Shown piece by piece: positions 1 through 7,985 of a DNA stretch of 38,630 nt (positions are counted from its first letter, which is position 1; every line of letters begins with the position of its first letter). Both the position numbers and the translations under genes were made by a program. The stretch comes from an uncultured Prevotella sp. (GTDB lineage: Bacteria > Bacteroidota > Bacteroidia > Bacteroidales > Bacteroidaceae). The DNA is taken from the NCBI GenBank assembly GCA_947304695.1, contig CAMZBS010000009.1, positions 1 through 38,630 on the forward strand, read 5' to 3'. The notes under the pieces were generated by a model. That model saw only the letters and a list, made by a program, of their open reading frames with translations. It ran no database searches and had not been told where the DNA came from.

Positions 1-67
1 TATCGTGAATCGGACGGTAGCCCGCCTCCTGGCGGTGTATCTCTAAAAATGCTTTTGGATTTCCCAT
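1..67 (-). CDS. gltD: Glutamate synthase small subunit, N-terminal fragment
   Basis: Only the first 22 codons are in the window; the gene runs off the left edge. The start codon is the complement of CAT at 65-67, and the peptide begins MGNPKAFLEIHRQEAGYRP, the typical N-terminus of the GltD/beta subunit of NADPH glutamate synthase. That subunit is an FAD and Fe-S flavoprotein that passes NADPH electrons to GltB. It lies 35 bp downstream of the gltB stop on the same strand, so the two are almost certainly co-transcribed as gltB-gltD. The spacer is one of the AT-rich short-repeat spacers seen elsewhere in the window. The identity rests on the short N-terminal match plus the adjacent gltB. Confidence 0.85.
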   Translation of the reverse strand, partial: MGNPKAFLEIHRQEAGYRPIHD

Positions 68-102
68 GATGATTTTCAATTTGACCAATTACAGTTTACA
101 AT

Positions 103-3100
103 TTAGTAGTCTCGCTGAATGTCGGCAATCTTCTCGTGCAGACGTGCCATCTTCTCCTCCTCGAGCACACGTTTGTACTCGATGGGAACGACTTGGATGA
201 AGTCGTCAATGTACTTTGCAAAGTTGTCGAGCATGCGTCCTGCCAGTGCAGAACCCGTATGGAGGTAATGCTGACGGATGAGTTCAAGCAGTTCCTTACG
301 GCTGACGGAGTCTTCAACGAGGCCAAGCTCCACCATGTCCATGTTGCAGAAGTAGTCGAAGGTGTGGTCAGGGTCGTAGACGTAGGCAACGCCTCCAGAC
401 ATGCCTGCTGCAAAGTTGCGGCCCGTCTTGCCCAGCACAACCACACGGCCACCTGTCATATACTCACAGCAATGGTCGCCAGCACCCTCGATGACGGCAA
501 TGGCTCCGCTGTTGCGCACGCCGAAGCGCTCACCTACCTTACCATTAATATAAAGCTCGCCGCTGGTGGCTCCATAAAGGCCAGTATTGCCAGCAATGAT
601 GTTGTCCTCGGCATGGAAGTTCTCACCAGAACGGGCGGGCGGCAAGATGCTGATGCGTCCGCCACTGAGGCCCTTGCCAAAGTAGTCGTTGGTCTCACCT
701 TCAAGGCGGATGTCAAGACCTTTCACGGCAAACGCACCGAACGACTGGCCTGCGGAACCTTTGAACCTGATCTTAATGCTTCCCTCGGGCAGACCTGCTT
801 CGCCGTATTTCTTGGCAATCACGCCAGAGAGCATGGTGCCCACGGCGCGGTCGGTGTTCTTGATGGCAAAGTCAAGCGTGACATCCTCACCATCGTTGAT
901 GGCCTTCGCCGCAGCCTTGATGATTTCTTCGTCCTTCACTCCGCTGACCTTCGTAAACTCACCGCGATCCCAGTACAGAGCCTTTTCAGTGTCGGGTTTG
1001 TGCAGCAGGCGGGCAAAGTCAATGGTCTTCTGCTTGTCAGTGGTATTGGCCGTATTCACCTCAAGGAGTTCTGTATGGCCGATGATTTCCTTCAGATAAT
1101 GGACACCTATCTCACTGAGATACTCACGCACCTGCTCAGCCAGGAAAGTGAAGTAGTTCACCACATAGTCGGCACGTCCCTCAAAGTGCTTGCGCAACTC
1201 AGGATTCTGCGTTGCCACACCCATCGGACAGGTATTGGTGTTACACTTTCTCATCATCACGCAGCCCAGCACAATCAATGGCAGTGTGCCAAATGAGAAC
1301 TCATCGGCACCAAGCATGGCCATGACAATGACATCCTTAGCGGTCTTCAACTGTCCGTCGGTCTGCAGGCGTACCTGGTTGCGCAGACCGTTGCGCACAA
1401 GTGTCTGCTGGGTTTCAGCCAAGCCAATCTCAGGCGAGATACCGGCAAAGCGCATGCTCGATGCAGGCGAAGCACCCGTACCGCCCTCAGCACCGCTGAT
1501 GACGATGAGGTCGGCCTTGGCCTTGGCAACACCAGCCGCAATCGTTCCCACACCGCTCTCTGCCACGAGCTTCACGCTGACGGCTGCCGTGGGGTTGATA
1601 TTCTTGAGGTCGAAGATGAGCTGGGCCAGGTCCTCAATGCTGTAGATGTCGTGGTGGGGCGGAGGCGAGATGAGCGAGATGCCGGGAATGGCGTTGCGCG
1701 TCTTGGCAATAATCTCGTTCACCTTGAAGCCGGGCAGCTGTCCACCCTCGCCAGGCTTTGCACCCTGTGCCACTTTAATCTGTATTTCCTCAGCGTTCAC
1801 CAGGTATTCGGCAGTAACGCCAAAACGTCCGCTGGCTATCTGTTTTGTCTTGCTCGACAACGAAACACCGTCCACTTCAGTGTGGTAGCGGGCGTTGTCC
1901 TCACCGCCTTCTCCCGTATTGCTGCGCGTACCAAGCTTGTTCATGGCCAGGGCCAGGGCTTCGTGAGCCTCAATGCTCAAGGCACCAAAGCTCATGGCTC
2001 CTGTCACGAAGTGCTTCACAATGCTTTCAACCGGCTCCACCTCGTCAAGGGGAACAGGCGTGGCAGCCTTCTTCCAGCTGAAGAAGTCACGAATGAAGAT
2101 GGGCGATTCCTTCTTATCTACAATATTTGCCCAATCCTTGAATTTATCGTAGTTGCCCTGACGGGTGGCCAACTGCAACTTTGCAATCGTCTCAGGGTTC
2201 CAGGCATGCTTGATACCATCCTTACGCCAAGCAAACTGACCCTGGTTTTGCAGCAATGTCTGCTCCTTGGCAGCCTCGCGCAGCGCAATGGCATCGCGGG
2301 CAATCTCCTTCAGACCCACACCTCCTATGGTGCTCACCTCGGTACCGAAGTACCGCCTCAGCAGATCCTCGCTCAGTCCGATGCTCTCGAAAATCTTTGC
2401 ACCGCGATAGGAGCGGATGGTTGAGATGCCCATCTTCGACATGATCTTCTTCAAGCCCTTGTCCACGGCCTTGATGTAGTTCTTCTCAGCTGTGGCGTAC
2501 TCCTCCTGAATCTTCCCGTGTTTCACAAGGTCATCGAGGATGGCGAACGTCATGTAAGGGCACAGCGCACTGGCACCATAGCCCAGCAACAGGGCTGCGT
2601 GCATTGTCTCGCGAATCTCTCCGCTCTCTACAATCAATGCCGTCTGCACGCGCTTGCCCACACTGATGAGATAATGGTGGACGGCAGAGACAGCAAGGAG
2701 CGACGGGATGTAGAACCCTTGCTCCTGCCCTTCCAAAGGAGACGCGATTTCAACCTTGTCGGTTAAGATGATGTAGTTTACTCCCTCGTCTACGCTCGCT
2801 TCTGCATCCTTGCACAGTTTTTCAAGCGCATTGCGCAGCCGCTCCCCTCCTTCGGACGAGCCGGGAGAGGTTATCATTGGCAACTTCTTCGTCTTAAAGC
2901 CTTTGTAGCGGATGTTGCACAGTATATCAAGTTGTGTGTTGGTCAGTACGGGCTGCGGCAGTCGCACCATCTTGCAATTGCTGGCATCGGGCGTCAGGAT
3001 GTTGGTGCCCACGGCACCGATATATTCGGTCAGCGACATGACCAGTTCCTCACGAATGGGGTCAATGGCAGGGTTCGTTACCTGGGCGAACTGCTGACGG

Positions 3101-4620
3101 AAGTAGTTGAAGAACACCTGCGGACGGTCGCTAACAACAGCCAGCGGCGTGTCGTTGCCCATGGCTGCAACAGGTTCCTGTCCTGCAGTGGCCATAGGGA
3201 TGATGGTCTTGTCGATATCCTCCTGGCCGTAACCGAAGCTCACCAGCTTCCTTTCGAGGTCGCTCACTGAGTTCTCCACATGGCGGCCACTCTTCAGCTT
3301 CTCCAACTGCACACGATTCTCGCTGAGCCACTCACGGTAGGGATGCGCCTTGGCCAGCTGTTCCTTGATCTCACCGTCGTAGTAGATCTTGCCTTCTTGT
3401 GTGTCGATGAGCAGGATCTTGCCTGGCTGCAGGCGGCCCTTGCTCACCACGTCGCCCGGCTCGAAGTCCATCACGCCCACCTCTGAGGCCACGACCATCA
3501 TGCCCTGTTTCGTTATCGTATAGCGACTGGGGCGCAGACCGTTTCTGTCGAGCATACCGCCGGCATAGCGACCGTCGGAGAACAGCAAGGCGGCAGGGCC
3601 GTCCCAGGGTTCCATCAGAATGGAATGATATTCGTAGAATGCCTTCAGGTTCTCTGAAATGGGGTTCTTGTCGTTGAAGCTCTCCGGCACCAAGATGGCC
3701 ATGGCCTGCGGCAGCGACAGTCCGCTCATCATCAGGAACTCGAACACATTGTCGAGGCTTGCCGAATCGCTCATGCCTTCCTGGACGATAGGGCGCAGAT
3801 CCTTGATGTCGCCCAGTGCCTCGCTGCTGAGCACACTCTCGCGTGCCTTCATCCAACCGCGATTTCCACGGATGGTGTTGATCTCTCCGTTGTGAGCCAA
3901 CAGGCGGAAAGGCTGTGCCAACTTCCATTTGGGGAAGGTGTTGGTCGAAAACCTGGAATGTACCAGTGCCAGACCGCTTGTGAAATAATCGTTGGATAGG
4001 TCGGGGAAGTAACGGCGCAGCTGTCCGCTGGTCAGCATTCCCTTGTAGATGATGCTTTTGTTCGACAGCGAACAGATATAGAAGTCCTCATCGTCGATGC
4101 GGTTCTCGATTCTTTTTCTTACCTTATATAATACACGCTCAAACACCGGCACATCCTCGTCGGATATGCCAGTGACGAAAATTTGTTTGATGTCAGGCTC
4201 CACTTCCCGTGCTGCTGCTCCCAGCACCTCGGGGTTCGTGGGCACCGTGCGCACATGCATCAGCTGCAGTCCCTCGCGTTCAATCTCTTCGATCATCACG
4301 CTTAGAATCTCCTGCTGTGCCTGTTCGTCGCGTGGCAGGAACACCAGTCCCGTGCCGTAGTGTCCTTTCTCAGGTACGGGAATACCCTGCAACAGAATAA
4401 ACTCATGCGGTATCTGCACCATGATGCCGGCACCGTCGCCCGTTTTGTCACGAGTCTCAGCACCGCGATGCTCCATGTTTTCGAGCACCTTCAGTGCATT
4501 GTCGACCAACTCGTGGCTCTTTCCGCCATGAATGTTCACTACCATGCCCACGCCGCATGCGTCGTGTTCATAGTCCGGTTGATAGAGTCCTGCTTGCACC
4601 CTCTGTCCATCTTGTTTCAT
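103..4620 (-). CDS. gltB: Glutamate synthase large subunit
   Basis: This is the glutamine-dependent glutamate synthase alpha subunit (about 1505 aa, normal length). It transfers the glutamine amide to 2-oxoglutarate to make two glutamates. The N-terminal Ntn-type amidotransferase domain starts at the Cys in HDACGVGMV, so a short propeptide must be removed. Next come a central domain, an FMN-binding synthase domain (SGAEGGTGASPASS), a Cys cluster for the 3Fe-4S centre (CVMMRKCNTNTCPMGVATQ) and a C-terminal beta-helix rich in GxxGG. I place the start at ATG 4620 (MKQDGQ), which fits the family. An in-frame ATG at 4650 adds ten residues, but that stretch looks like a CAAATTGCAAA-type spacer repeat. 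A good promoter lies at 4692-4723 and the shared nitrogen element at 4731-4766. Confidence 0.96.
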   Translation of the reverse strand: MKQDGQRVQAGLYQPDYEHDACGVGMVVNIHGGKSHELVDNALKVLENMEHRGAETRDKTGDGAGIMVQIPHEFILLQGIPVPEKGHYGTGLVFLPRDEQAQQEILSVMIEEIEREGLQLMHVRTVPTNPEVLGAAAREVEPDIKQIFVTGISDEDVPVFERVLYKVRKRIENRIDDEDFYICSLSNKSIIYKGMLTSGQLRRYFPDLSNDYFTSGLALVHSRFSTNTFPKWKLAQPFRLLAHNGEINTIRGNRGWMKARESVLSSEALGDIKDLRPIVQEGMSDSASLDNVFEFLMMSGLSLPQAMAILVPESFNDKNPISENLKAFYEYHSILMEPWDGPAALLFSDGRYAGGMLDRNGLRPSRYTITKQGMMVVASEVGVMDFEPGDVVSKGRLQPGKILLIDTQEGKIYYDGEIKEQLAKAHPYREWLSENRVQLEKLKSGRHVENSVSDLERKLVSFGYGQEDIDKTIIPMATAGQEPVAAMGNDTPLAVVSDRPQVFFNYFRQQFAQVTNPAIDPIREELVMSLTEYIGAVGTNILTPDASNCKMVRLPQPVLTNTQLDILCNIRYKGFKTKKLPMITSPGSSEGGERLRNALEKLCKDAEASVDEGVNYIILTDKVEIASPLEGQEQGFYIPSLLAVSAVHHYLISVGKRVQTALIVESGEIRETMHAALLLGYGASALCPYMTFAILDDLVKHGKIQEEYATAEKNYIKAVDKGLKKIMSKMGISTIRSYRGAKIFESIGLSEDLLRRYFGTEVSTIGGVGLKEIARDAIALREAAKEQTLLQNQGQFAWRKDGIKHAWNPETIAKLQLATRQGNYDKFKDWANIVDKKESPIFIRDFFSWKKAATPVPLDEVEPVESIVKHFVTGAMSFGALSIEAHEALALAMNKLGTRSNTGEGGEDNARYHTEVDGVSLSSKTKQIASGRFGVTAEYLVNAEEIQIKVAQGAKPGEGGQLPGFKVNEIIAKTRNAIPGISLISPPPHHDIYSIEDLAQLIFDLKNINPTAAVSVKLVAESGVGTIAAGVAKAKADLIVISGAEGGTGASPASSMRFAGISPEIGLAETQQTLVRNGLRNQVRLQTDGQLKTAKDVIVMAMLGADEFSFGTLPLIVLGCVMMRKCNTNTCPMGVATQNPELRKHFEGRADYVVNYFTFLAEQVREYLSEIGVHYLKEIIGHTELLEVNTANTTDKQKTIDFARLLHKPDTEKALYWDRGEFTKVSGVKDEEIIKAAAKAINDGEDVTLDFAIKNTDRAVGTMLSGVIAKKYGEAGLPEGSIKIRFKGSAGQSFGAFAVKGLDIRLEGETNDYFGKGLSGGRISILPPARSGENFHAEDNIIAGNTGLYGATSGELYINGKVGERFGVRNSGAIAVIEGAGDHCCEYMTGGRVVVLGKTGRNFAAGMSGGVAYVYDPDHTFDYFCNMDMVELGLVEDSVSRKELLELIRQHYLHTGSALAGRMLDNFAKYIDDFIQVVPIEYKRVLEEEKMARLHEKIADIQRDY

Positions 4621-4691
4621 CCGTAATGTTTGAAGTTTGCAATTTGTCATATTATCCTTACTTTTACTTACACTTTGCTTATTTTCGACTG

Positions 4692-4723
4692 CAAAGTTAA
4701 TGCAACAAGACTATACAGCCAAA
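4692..4723 (-). promoter_or_regulatory. gltB promoter (Bacteroidetes type)
   Basis: Reading the minus strand, TAACTTTG (4692-4699) matches the -7 box TAnnTTTG. TTTG (4720-4723) matches the -33 box, with a 20-bp gap. Transcription would begin near 4685, leaving a leader of about 65 nt to ATG 4620. Of the three nitrogen-unit promoters here, this is the only one with a clear -33 box. Confidence 0.75.
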
Positions 4724-4730
4724 TATTTCC

Positions 4731-4766
4731 TTTCGTTTTTAATCTTAAATCTTTTCTAAATTGACA
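4731..4766 (-). promoter_or_regulatory. Shared upstream element, gltB copy
   Basis: On the minus strand the 20-mer at 4750-4731 matches the glnK copy at 16 of 20 positions (TTTAAGATTAAAAACGAAA against TTTTAACAATCAAAACGAAA). Its first base is exactly 51 bp from the first base of the -7 box, as at glnK and pyrG. A TGTCA half-site at 4766-4762 faces TAAGA at 4747-4743 across 14 bp. It is a likely activator or repressor site; the binding protein is unknown. Confidence 0.65.
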
Positions 4767-4989
4767 TTTTGCTCAAAATAGAACACTAATTCTTTCATTT
4801 AGAAACCAAATGATGCCCGTTTTCTCCCATTACCTTACACTTTGTCATTTTATATAAAAAACAAAGGTTCCTGTGTTCGCAAACAGCCCGTTGAAACATA
4901 CTTGTTTTGACGATTTGCCATAAAACGACGGGATTGCACGGCAAATAGTTAGCAAAGGAAAACAATATACATCCTTTTACTTTACAAAG
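4767..4989. other. Central part of gltB-glnK divergent intergenic region
   Basis: No convincing gene is seen in the gap of about 510 bp between gltB and glnK. The outer parts hold the two promoters and their shared elements. The middle is AT-rich and contains one isolated inverted repeat, ATTTGCC at 4913-4919 and GGCAAAT at 4940-4946, separated by 20 bp. This could be a further operator or chance. No T-tailed hairpin and no small coding region with family similarity was found. Confidence 0.5.
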
Positions 4990-5025
4990 TGTCAGATAAA
5001 TGTAGTTTTAACAATCAAAACGAAA
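4990..5025 (+). promoter_or_regulatory. Shared upstream element, glnK copy
   Basis: TTTTAACAATCAAAACGAAA at 5006-5025 shares 15 identical bases, then 19 of 20, with the pyrG copy. It starts exactly 51 bp before the -7 box. TGTCA (4990-4994) and TAACA (5009-5013) form a dyad with a 14-bp spacer. The promoter has no TTTG -33 box, so the element may stand in for it by recruiting an activator. Confidence 0.75.
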
Positions 5026-5056
5026 TAAATATGCTTAAAACCTTGCCAAAACGTCG

Positions 5057-5064
5057 TATCTTTG
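5057..5064 (+). promoter_or_regulatory. glnK-amtB promoter, -7 box
   Basis: TATCTTTG matches TAnnTTTG and lies about 70 bp before the glnK start codon. No TTTG is found 18-21 bp upstream, which suggests dependence on the element at 4990-5025. Confidence 0.65.
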
Positions 5065-5134
5065 CATCGTCAATTGACAGACAATAGCCCTGCAAGATGG
5101 CTATATATTATTAATAAGGTAAAAAGGAAAAGTT

Positions 5135-5482
5135 ATGAAAAGGATTGAAGCAATTATCCGCAAGACAAGGTTTGAGGATGTAAAGGAAGCACTGCTACAG
5201 TCAGACATTGACTGGTTTGAGTATCATAACGTACACGGCATCGGACAGAGCCGACAGGAAAGGATATACCGTGGCGTCCAGTACTCAACAGATGTGATTG
5301 AGCGTGTGGCCCTGACCATCGTGTGCCGCGATCCACTGGTGGAGCCGACGGTAAAGGTGATCCTCGACGTGGCGCACACTGGCGAAGTGGGCGACGGACG
5401 TATCTTCGTGAGCGACATGATCGACACGTGGAGCATTCGTACTGGTGAACACGGAGACACCGTATTGAGAGACAAGAAGTAA
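5135..5482 (+). CDS. glnK: P-II family nitrogen regulator
   Basis: The 115-aa product has PII length. PII trimers bind ATP/ADP and 2-oxoglutarate and regulate nitrogen enzymes and the ammonium channel. Visible features are the N-terminal MKRIEAIIRK strand, the T-loop (ERIYRGVQYSTD) with a tyrosine at residue 50 at about the position uridylylated in proteobacteria, and the B-loop TGEVGDGRIFVS that contacts nucleotide phosphate. amtB lies 125 bp downstream on the same strand, the standard glnK-amtB arrangement, so I use glnK rather than glnB. It is transcribed away from gltB, and both starts carry the same upstream element. Whether the tyrosine is modified in this organism cannot be seen. Confidence 0.93.
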   Translation: MKRIEAIIRKTRFEDVKEALLQSDIDWFEYHNVHGIGQSRQERIYRGVQYSTDVIERVALTIVCRDPLVEPTVKVILDVAHTGEVGDGRIFVSDMIDTWSIRTGEHGDTVLRDKK

Positions 5483-5486
5483 AAAA

Positions 5487-5601
5487 AGCCCCTTCCCGTC
5501 CCCCCTTGAGGGGAATGATTGGAATTTCGCGGACTTTGTAATTAATATTGACCCATGCCTCCGTATTGGTCTTCCCCCCAAGGGGGAATAAGAGGGGGGC
5601 T
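5487..5601. repeat. Paired G/C-tract inverted repeat element before amtB
   Basis: The gap between glnK and amtB is bounded by two imperfect inverted copies, 5487-5515 and 5572-5601. Both begin or end in AGCCCC / GGGGCT, and each has its own palindromic core (CCCCTTGAGGGG and CCCCCCAAGGGGG). About 56 bp of ordinary sequence lies between. The right copy ends 6 bp before the amtB ATG at 5608, so pairing of the G and C tracts in mRNA could hide or expose the start. It may be a small non-autonomous repeat element. Confidence 0.6.
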
Positions 5602-5607
5602 ACAATT

Positions 5608-6864
5608 ATGAACGAAATAGGATTATCACTTGATACTGTATGGATGCTATTGGCAGCCATGTTGGTTTTCTGGATGCAGCCGGGCTTTGCGCTGTGTGAG
5701 GCTGGTTTTACGCGTAGTAAGAACACGGCGAACATCCTGATGAAGAACTTCGTCGACTTTATGTTCGGCTCGTTGCTGTTCTTCTTCCTCGGCTTCGGCT
5801 TTATGTTCGGAAGCGATGCGCTGGGAGGTTTTATTGGTATGCCCAACTGGGGCGACCTGAGTTTCTATTCTGGCGACCTGCCCGTAGAGGGTTTCCTGAT
5901 TTTCGAGACGGTGTTCTGCGCCACCTCTGCCACCATCGTCAGCGGCGCGATGGCTGAGCGCACGAAGTTCTCGATGTACCTCATTTATAGTGCTGTCATT
6001 TCGCTGTTCATCTATCCCATCGAGGGTCACTGGACGTGGGGTGGCGGCTGGCTCTGCAACGATGCTGCCGACAGCTTTATGATGTCAACGTTTGGCGACG
6101 TGTTCCACGACTTTGCCGGTTCGGCCATTGTGCATAGCGTGGGTGGCGTGCTGGCCCTGATCGGTGCCATGGCACTGGGTCCCCGCCTGGGCAAATATGC
6201 CAAGGACGGCAAGAGCCGCGCCATTCCCGGCCACAATCTGACGATGGCTGCCCTGGGCGTGTTCATTCTCTGGCTGGGCTGGTTCGGCTTCAATCCCGGT
6301 TCTCAGTTGGCAGCAAGCGGCGAAGTGAACCGCGTGGCCATCAGCCATGTGTTCCTGACCACCAACCTTGCAGCAGCTGCCGGCGGTGTGGCCACGATGT
6401 TCCTCACTTGGCTGAGGTACGGCAAACCCTCGCTCTCACTGACGCTGAACGGTGTGCTGGCCGGACTGGTGGGCATCACAGCCGGCTGTGATATGGTGTC
6501 GCCTCTTGGAGCAGTGGTCATCGGACTGGTGTGCGGACTGGTGCTGGTCTACGCCATTGAGTTCATCGACCACAGGCTGCACATTGACGACCCCGTAGGT
6601 GCCAGTTCTGTACACGGTGTTTGCGGTATCCTGGGCACACTGATGACGGGCCTGCTGTCTACATCTAACGGTGCCTTCTACGGTCACGGCTGGGGATTCT
6701 TCGGTGCTCAGACGTTCGGCGTGCTGATGATCGACCTTTGGGCTGCCGCCTGCGGATTCCTGCTGTTCTACGGCATCAAGAAGGCTCACGGCCTGCGTGT
6801 GGACAAGCGCATTGAAGAGGAAGGACTGGACATCTATGAGCATGGTGAGGCGTGCTATAACTAA
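5608..6864 (+). CDS. amtB: Ammonium transporter
   Basis: This 418-aa Amt/Mep/Rh channel protein moves ammonium across the inner membrane. It shows roughly eleven hydrophobic segments and the family signature DFAGSAIVHSVGG, with the first pore histidine. The second pore histidine lies in GASSVHGVCGILGTL. The start at ATG 5608 (MNEIGLSLDTVWML) fits the family; extending upstream only translates the G/C-tract repeat. It follows glnK, whose protein normally plugs the AmtB pore when nitrogen is sufficient. A TorF-like outer-membrane protein follows 95 bp later, after a tandem repeat that begins on the amtB stop codon. Base composition resembles its neighbours. Confidence 0.95.
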   Translation: MNEIGLSLDTVWMLLAAMLVFWMQPGFALCEAGFTRSKNTANILMKNFVDFMFGSLLFFFLGFGFMFGSDALGGFIGMPNWGDLSFYSGDLPVEGFLIFETVFCATSATIVSGAMAERTKFSMYLIYSAVISLFIYPIEGHWTWGGGWLCNDAADSFMMSTFGDVFHDFAGSAIVHSVGGVLALIGAMALGPRLGKYAKDGKSRAIPGHNLTMAALGVFILWLGWFGFNPGSQLAASGEVNRVAISHVFLTTNLAAAAGGVATMFLTWLRYGKPSLSLTLNGVLAGLVGITAGCDMVSPLGAVVIGLVCGLVLVYAIEFIDHRLHIDDPVGASSVHGVCGILGTLMTGLLSTSNGAFYGHGWGFFGAQTFGVLMIDLWAAACGFLLFYGIKKAHGLRVDKRIEEEGLDIYEHGEACYN

Positions 6865-6953
6865 AAGGTAAAAAGGTAAAAAAGTAAAAGGGTAAAAAGT
6901 AAAAGGGTAAAAAGTAAAAGGGTAAAAAAGTAAAAGGGTAAAAAGTAAAAAAG
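6862..6953 (+). repeat. Tandem AT-rich repeat (unit about 15 bp)
   Basis: Several copies of TAAAAAGTAAAAGGG and close variants run from the amtB stop codon TAA (6862-6864) almost to the start of the next gene at 6960. The stop codon itself is the first triplet of the repeat. There is no hairpin and no promoter box in it. It probably transcribes through, as an intra-operon spacer. Confidence 0.85.
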
Positions 6954-6959
6954 AAGATT

Positions 6960-7673
6960 ATGAAAAAGATTGTTTTATTTGCAATGGGGCTGGTCATGAG
7001 CATGACCACCTTTGCACAGGAGATTGAGACTACAGTGGCAACTGACGTTGTGAACCAGTACATCTGGCGTGGCCAGGACTTAGGCGGTGTTTCGCTACAG
7101 CCTACGCTCGGCGTGGGATACAAGGGCCTGTCGCTGACTGCCTGGGGTAGCGTGGGACTCACCGATCCTGCCGACACAAAGGAGTTCGACCTGACGCTGG
7201 CCTACACGATTGGCGGCCTGAACATCGGCATCACCGACTATTGGTTCAACCAAGCCATTGGCGGAGACCCCATGAACCGCTATTTCAAGTACGACGCACA
7301 CTCGACGAACCACGTGTTCGAAGCAAACATAGGCTACGACTTCGGTCTGGCCAGTGTGCAGTGGTTCACCAACTTGGGGGGTAACGACGGAGTGAACAAG
7401 GACGGCAAGCGGGCTTACAGCAGTTACGTTGAAGTAGTTGTCCCATTTAAACTTTCTGCCATCGACTGGACTGCCACGGCCGGTGCCGTCCCCTTCGCCA
7501 CCGATTTCTATAATGAATGGACAAGCGGCTTTGCCGTCACCAACCTGGCCCTGAAGGCCACGAAGAGCATCAAGATGACCGACTCGTTCTCGATTCCCAT
7601 TTTCGCACAGGTCGCAGCCAATCCCTGTACGCAAAAGGCCTACCTGGTTTTTGGTTTAACGCTGCAACCATAA
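6960..7673 (+). CDS. TorF-family putative outer-membrane porin
   Basis: The 237-aa protein starts with a signal peptide (MKKIVLFAMGLVMSMTTFAQ), followed by alternating amphipathic strands with aromatic residues. The opening TDVVNQYIWRGQDLGG is characteristic of the TorF/Gcw_chp family of predicted beta-barrel proteins. The C-terminal strand ends AYLVFGLTLQP. Its position as third gene behind glnK and amtB, before a strong terminator, suggests it belongs to the ammonium-uptake unit and may serve as the outer-membrane route for small nitrogen compounds. That role is inferred from context only. Family assignment is fairly sure; substrate is unknown. Confidence 0.78.
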   Translation: MKKIVLFAMGLVMSMTTFAQEIETTVATDVVNQYIWRGQDLGGVSLQPTLGVGYKGLSLTAWGSVGLTDPADTKEFDLTLAYTIGGLNIGITDYWFNQAIGGDPMNRYFKYDAHSTNHVFEANIGYDFGLASVQWFTNLGGNDGVNKDGKRAYSSYVEVVVPFKLSAIDWTATAGAVPFATDFYNEWTSGFAVTNLALKATKSIKMTDSFSIPIFAQVAANPCTQKAYLVFGLTLQP

Positions 7674-7692
7674 TCTTTTCCAGGTTTTTGCA

Positions 7693-7729
7693 GAGGGCGT
7701 ATCCATCATGTGATATGCCCTCTTTTTTT
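7693..7729 (+). terminator. Rho-independent terminator after porin gene
   Basis: GAGGGCGTATC (7693-7703) pairs with GATATGCCCTC (7712-7722, one mismatch) around an 8-nt loop. Seven T follow at 7723-7729. It closes the glnK-amtB-porin unit. Confidence 0.88.
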
Positions 7730-7796
7730 ACGTTTCCAGCATACATTGGAAATAGTTGTAAATCAGTGGATTACACACTTCTCCAAAAGCATCACA

Positions 7797-7879
7797 CAAC
7801 TGAGGCTCAGTAGCGTCACAACTGAGGCTTAGTTGAGAGATAACTGAGGCTTAGTTGTAATGCAGCTGAGCCTCAGTTG
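7797..7879. repeat. Four-unit palindrome array, 22-bp period (array A)
   Basis: Four copies of the 17-bp imperfect palindrome CAACTGAGGCTCAGTTG start at 7797, 7819, 7841 and 7863, exactly 22 bp apart. They are separated by unrelated 5-bp spacers (cgtca, agaga, taatg). The palindrome tolerates C/T and A/G changes (GGCTTAG, AGCTGAG) but keeps its symmetry. The array sits between the porin terminator and the pyrG promoter region. It has no T tail. The same family occurs at 17980-18101. Confidence 0.92.
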
Positions 7880-7985
7880 TAAGAAACTTATTTGTGGATG
7901 AAAAAACGACCTTCTGACGTTTTGTAACAAAATGACGCAGAATCATGGCAAAATGGTTGCATTTTATTACAGAACATACCTGAAA

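Noticed and set aside
4621..4650. ATG at 4650 as the gltB start
   Set aside because: The ten extra residues come from a CAAATTGCAAAC-type spacer tract and lack family similarity; ATG 4620 fits GltB N-termini. Not excluded experimentally.
4913..4946. Strong operator in the gltB-glnK gap
   Set aside because: The ATTTGCC/GGCAAAT arms are isolated, far from both -7 boxes, and not repeated at pyrG; kept only as a note.
7797..7879. CRISPR array
   Set aside because: Units are palindromes of 17 bp with 5-bp spacers, far too short for spacers, and no cas genes are present.
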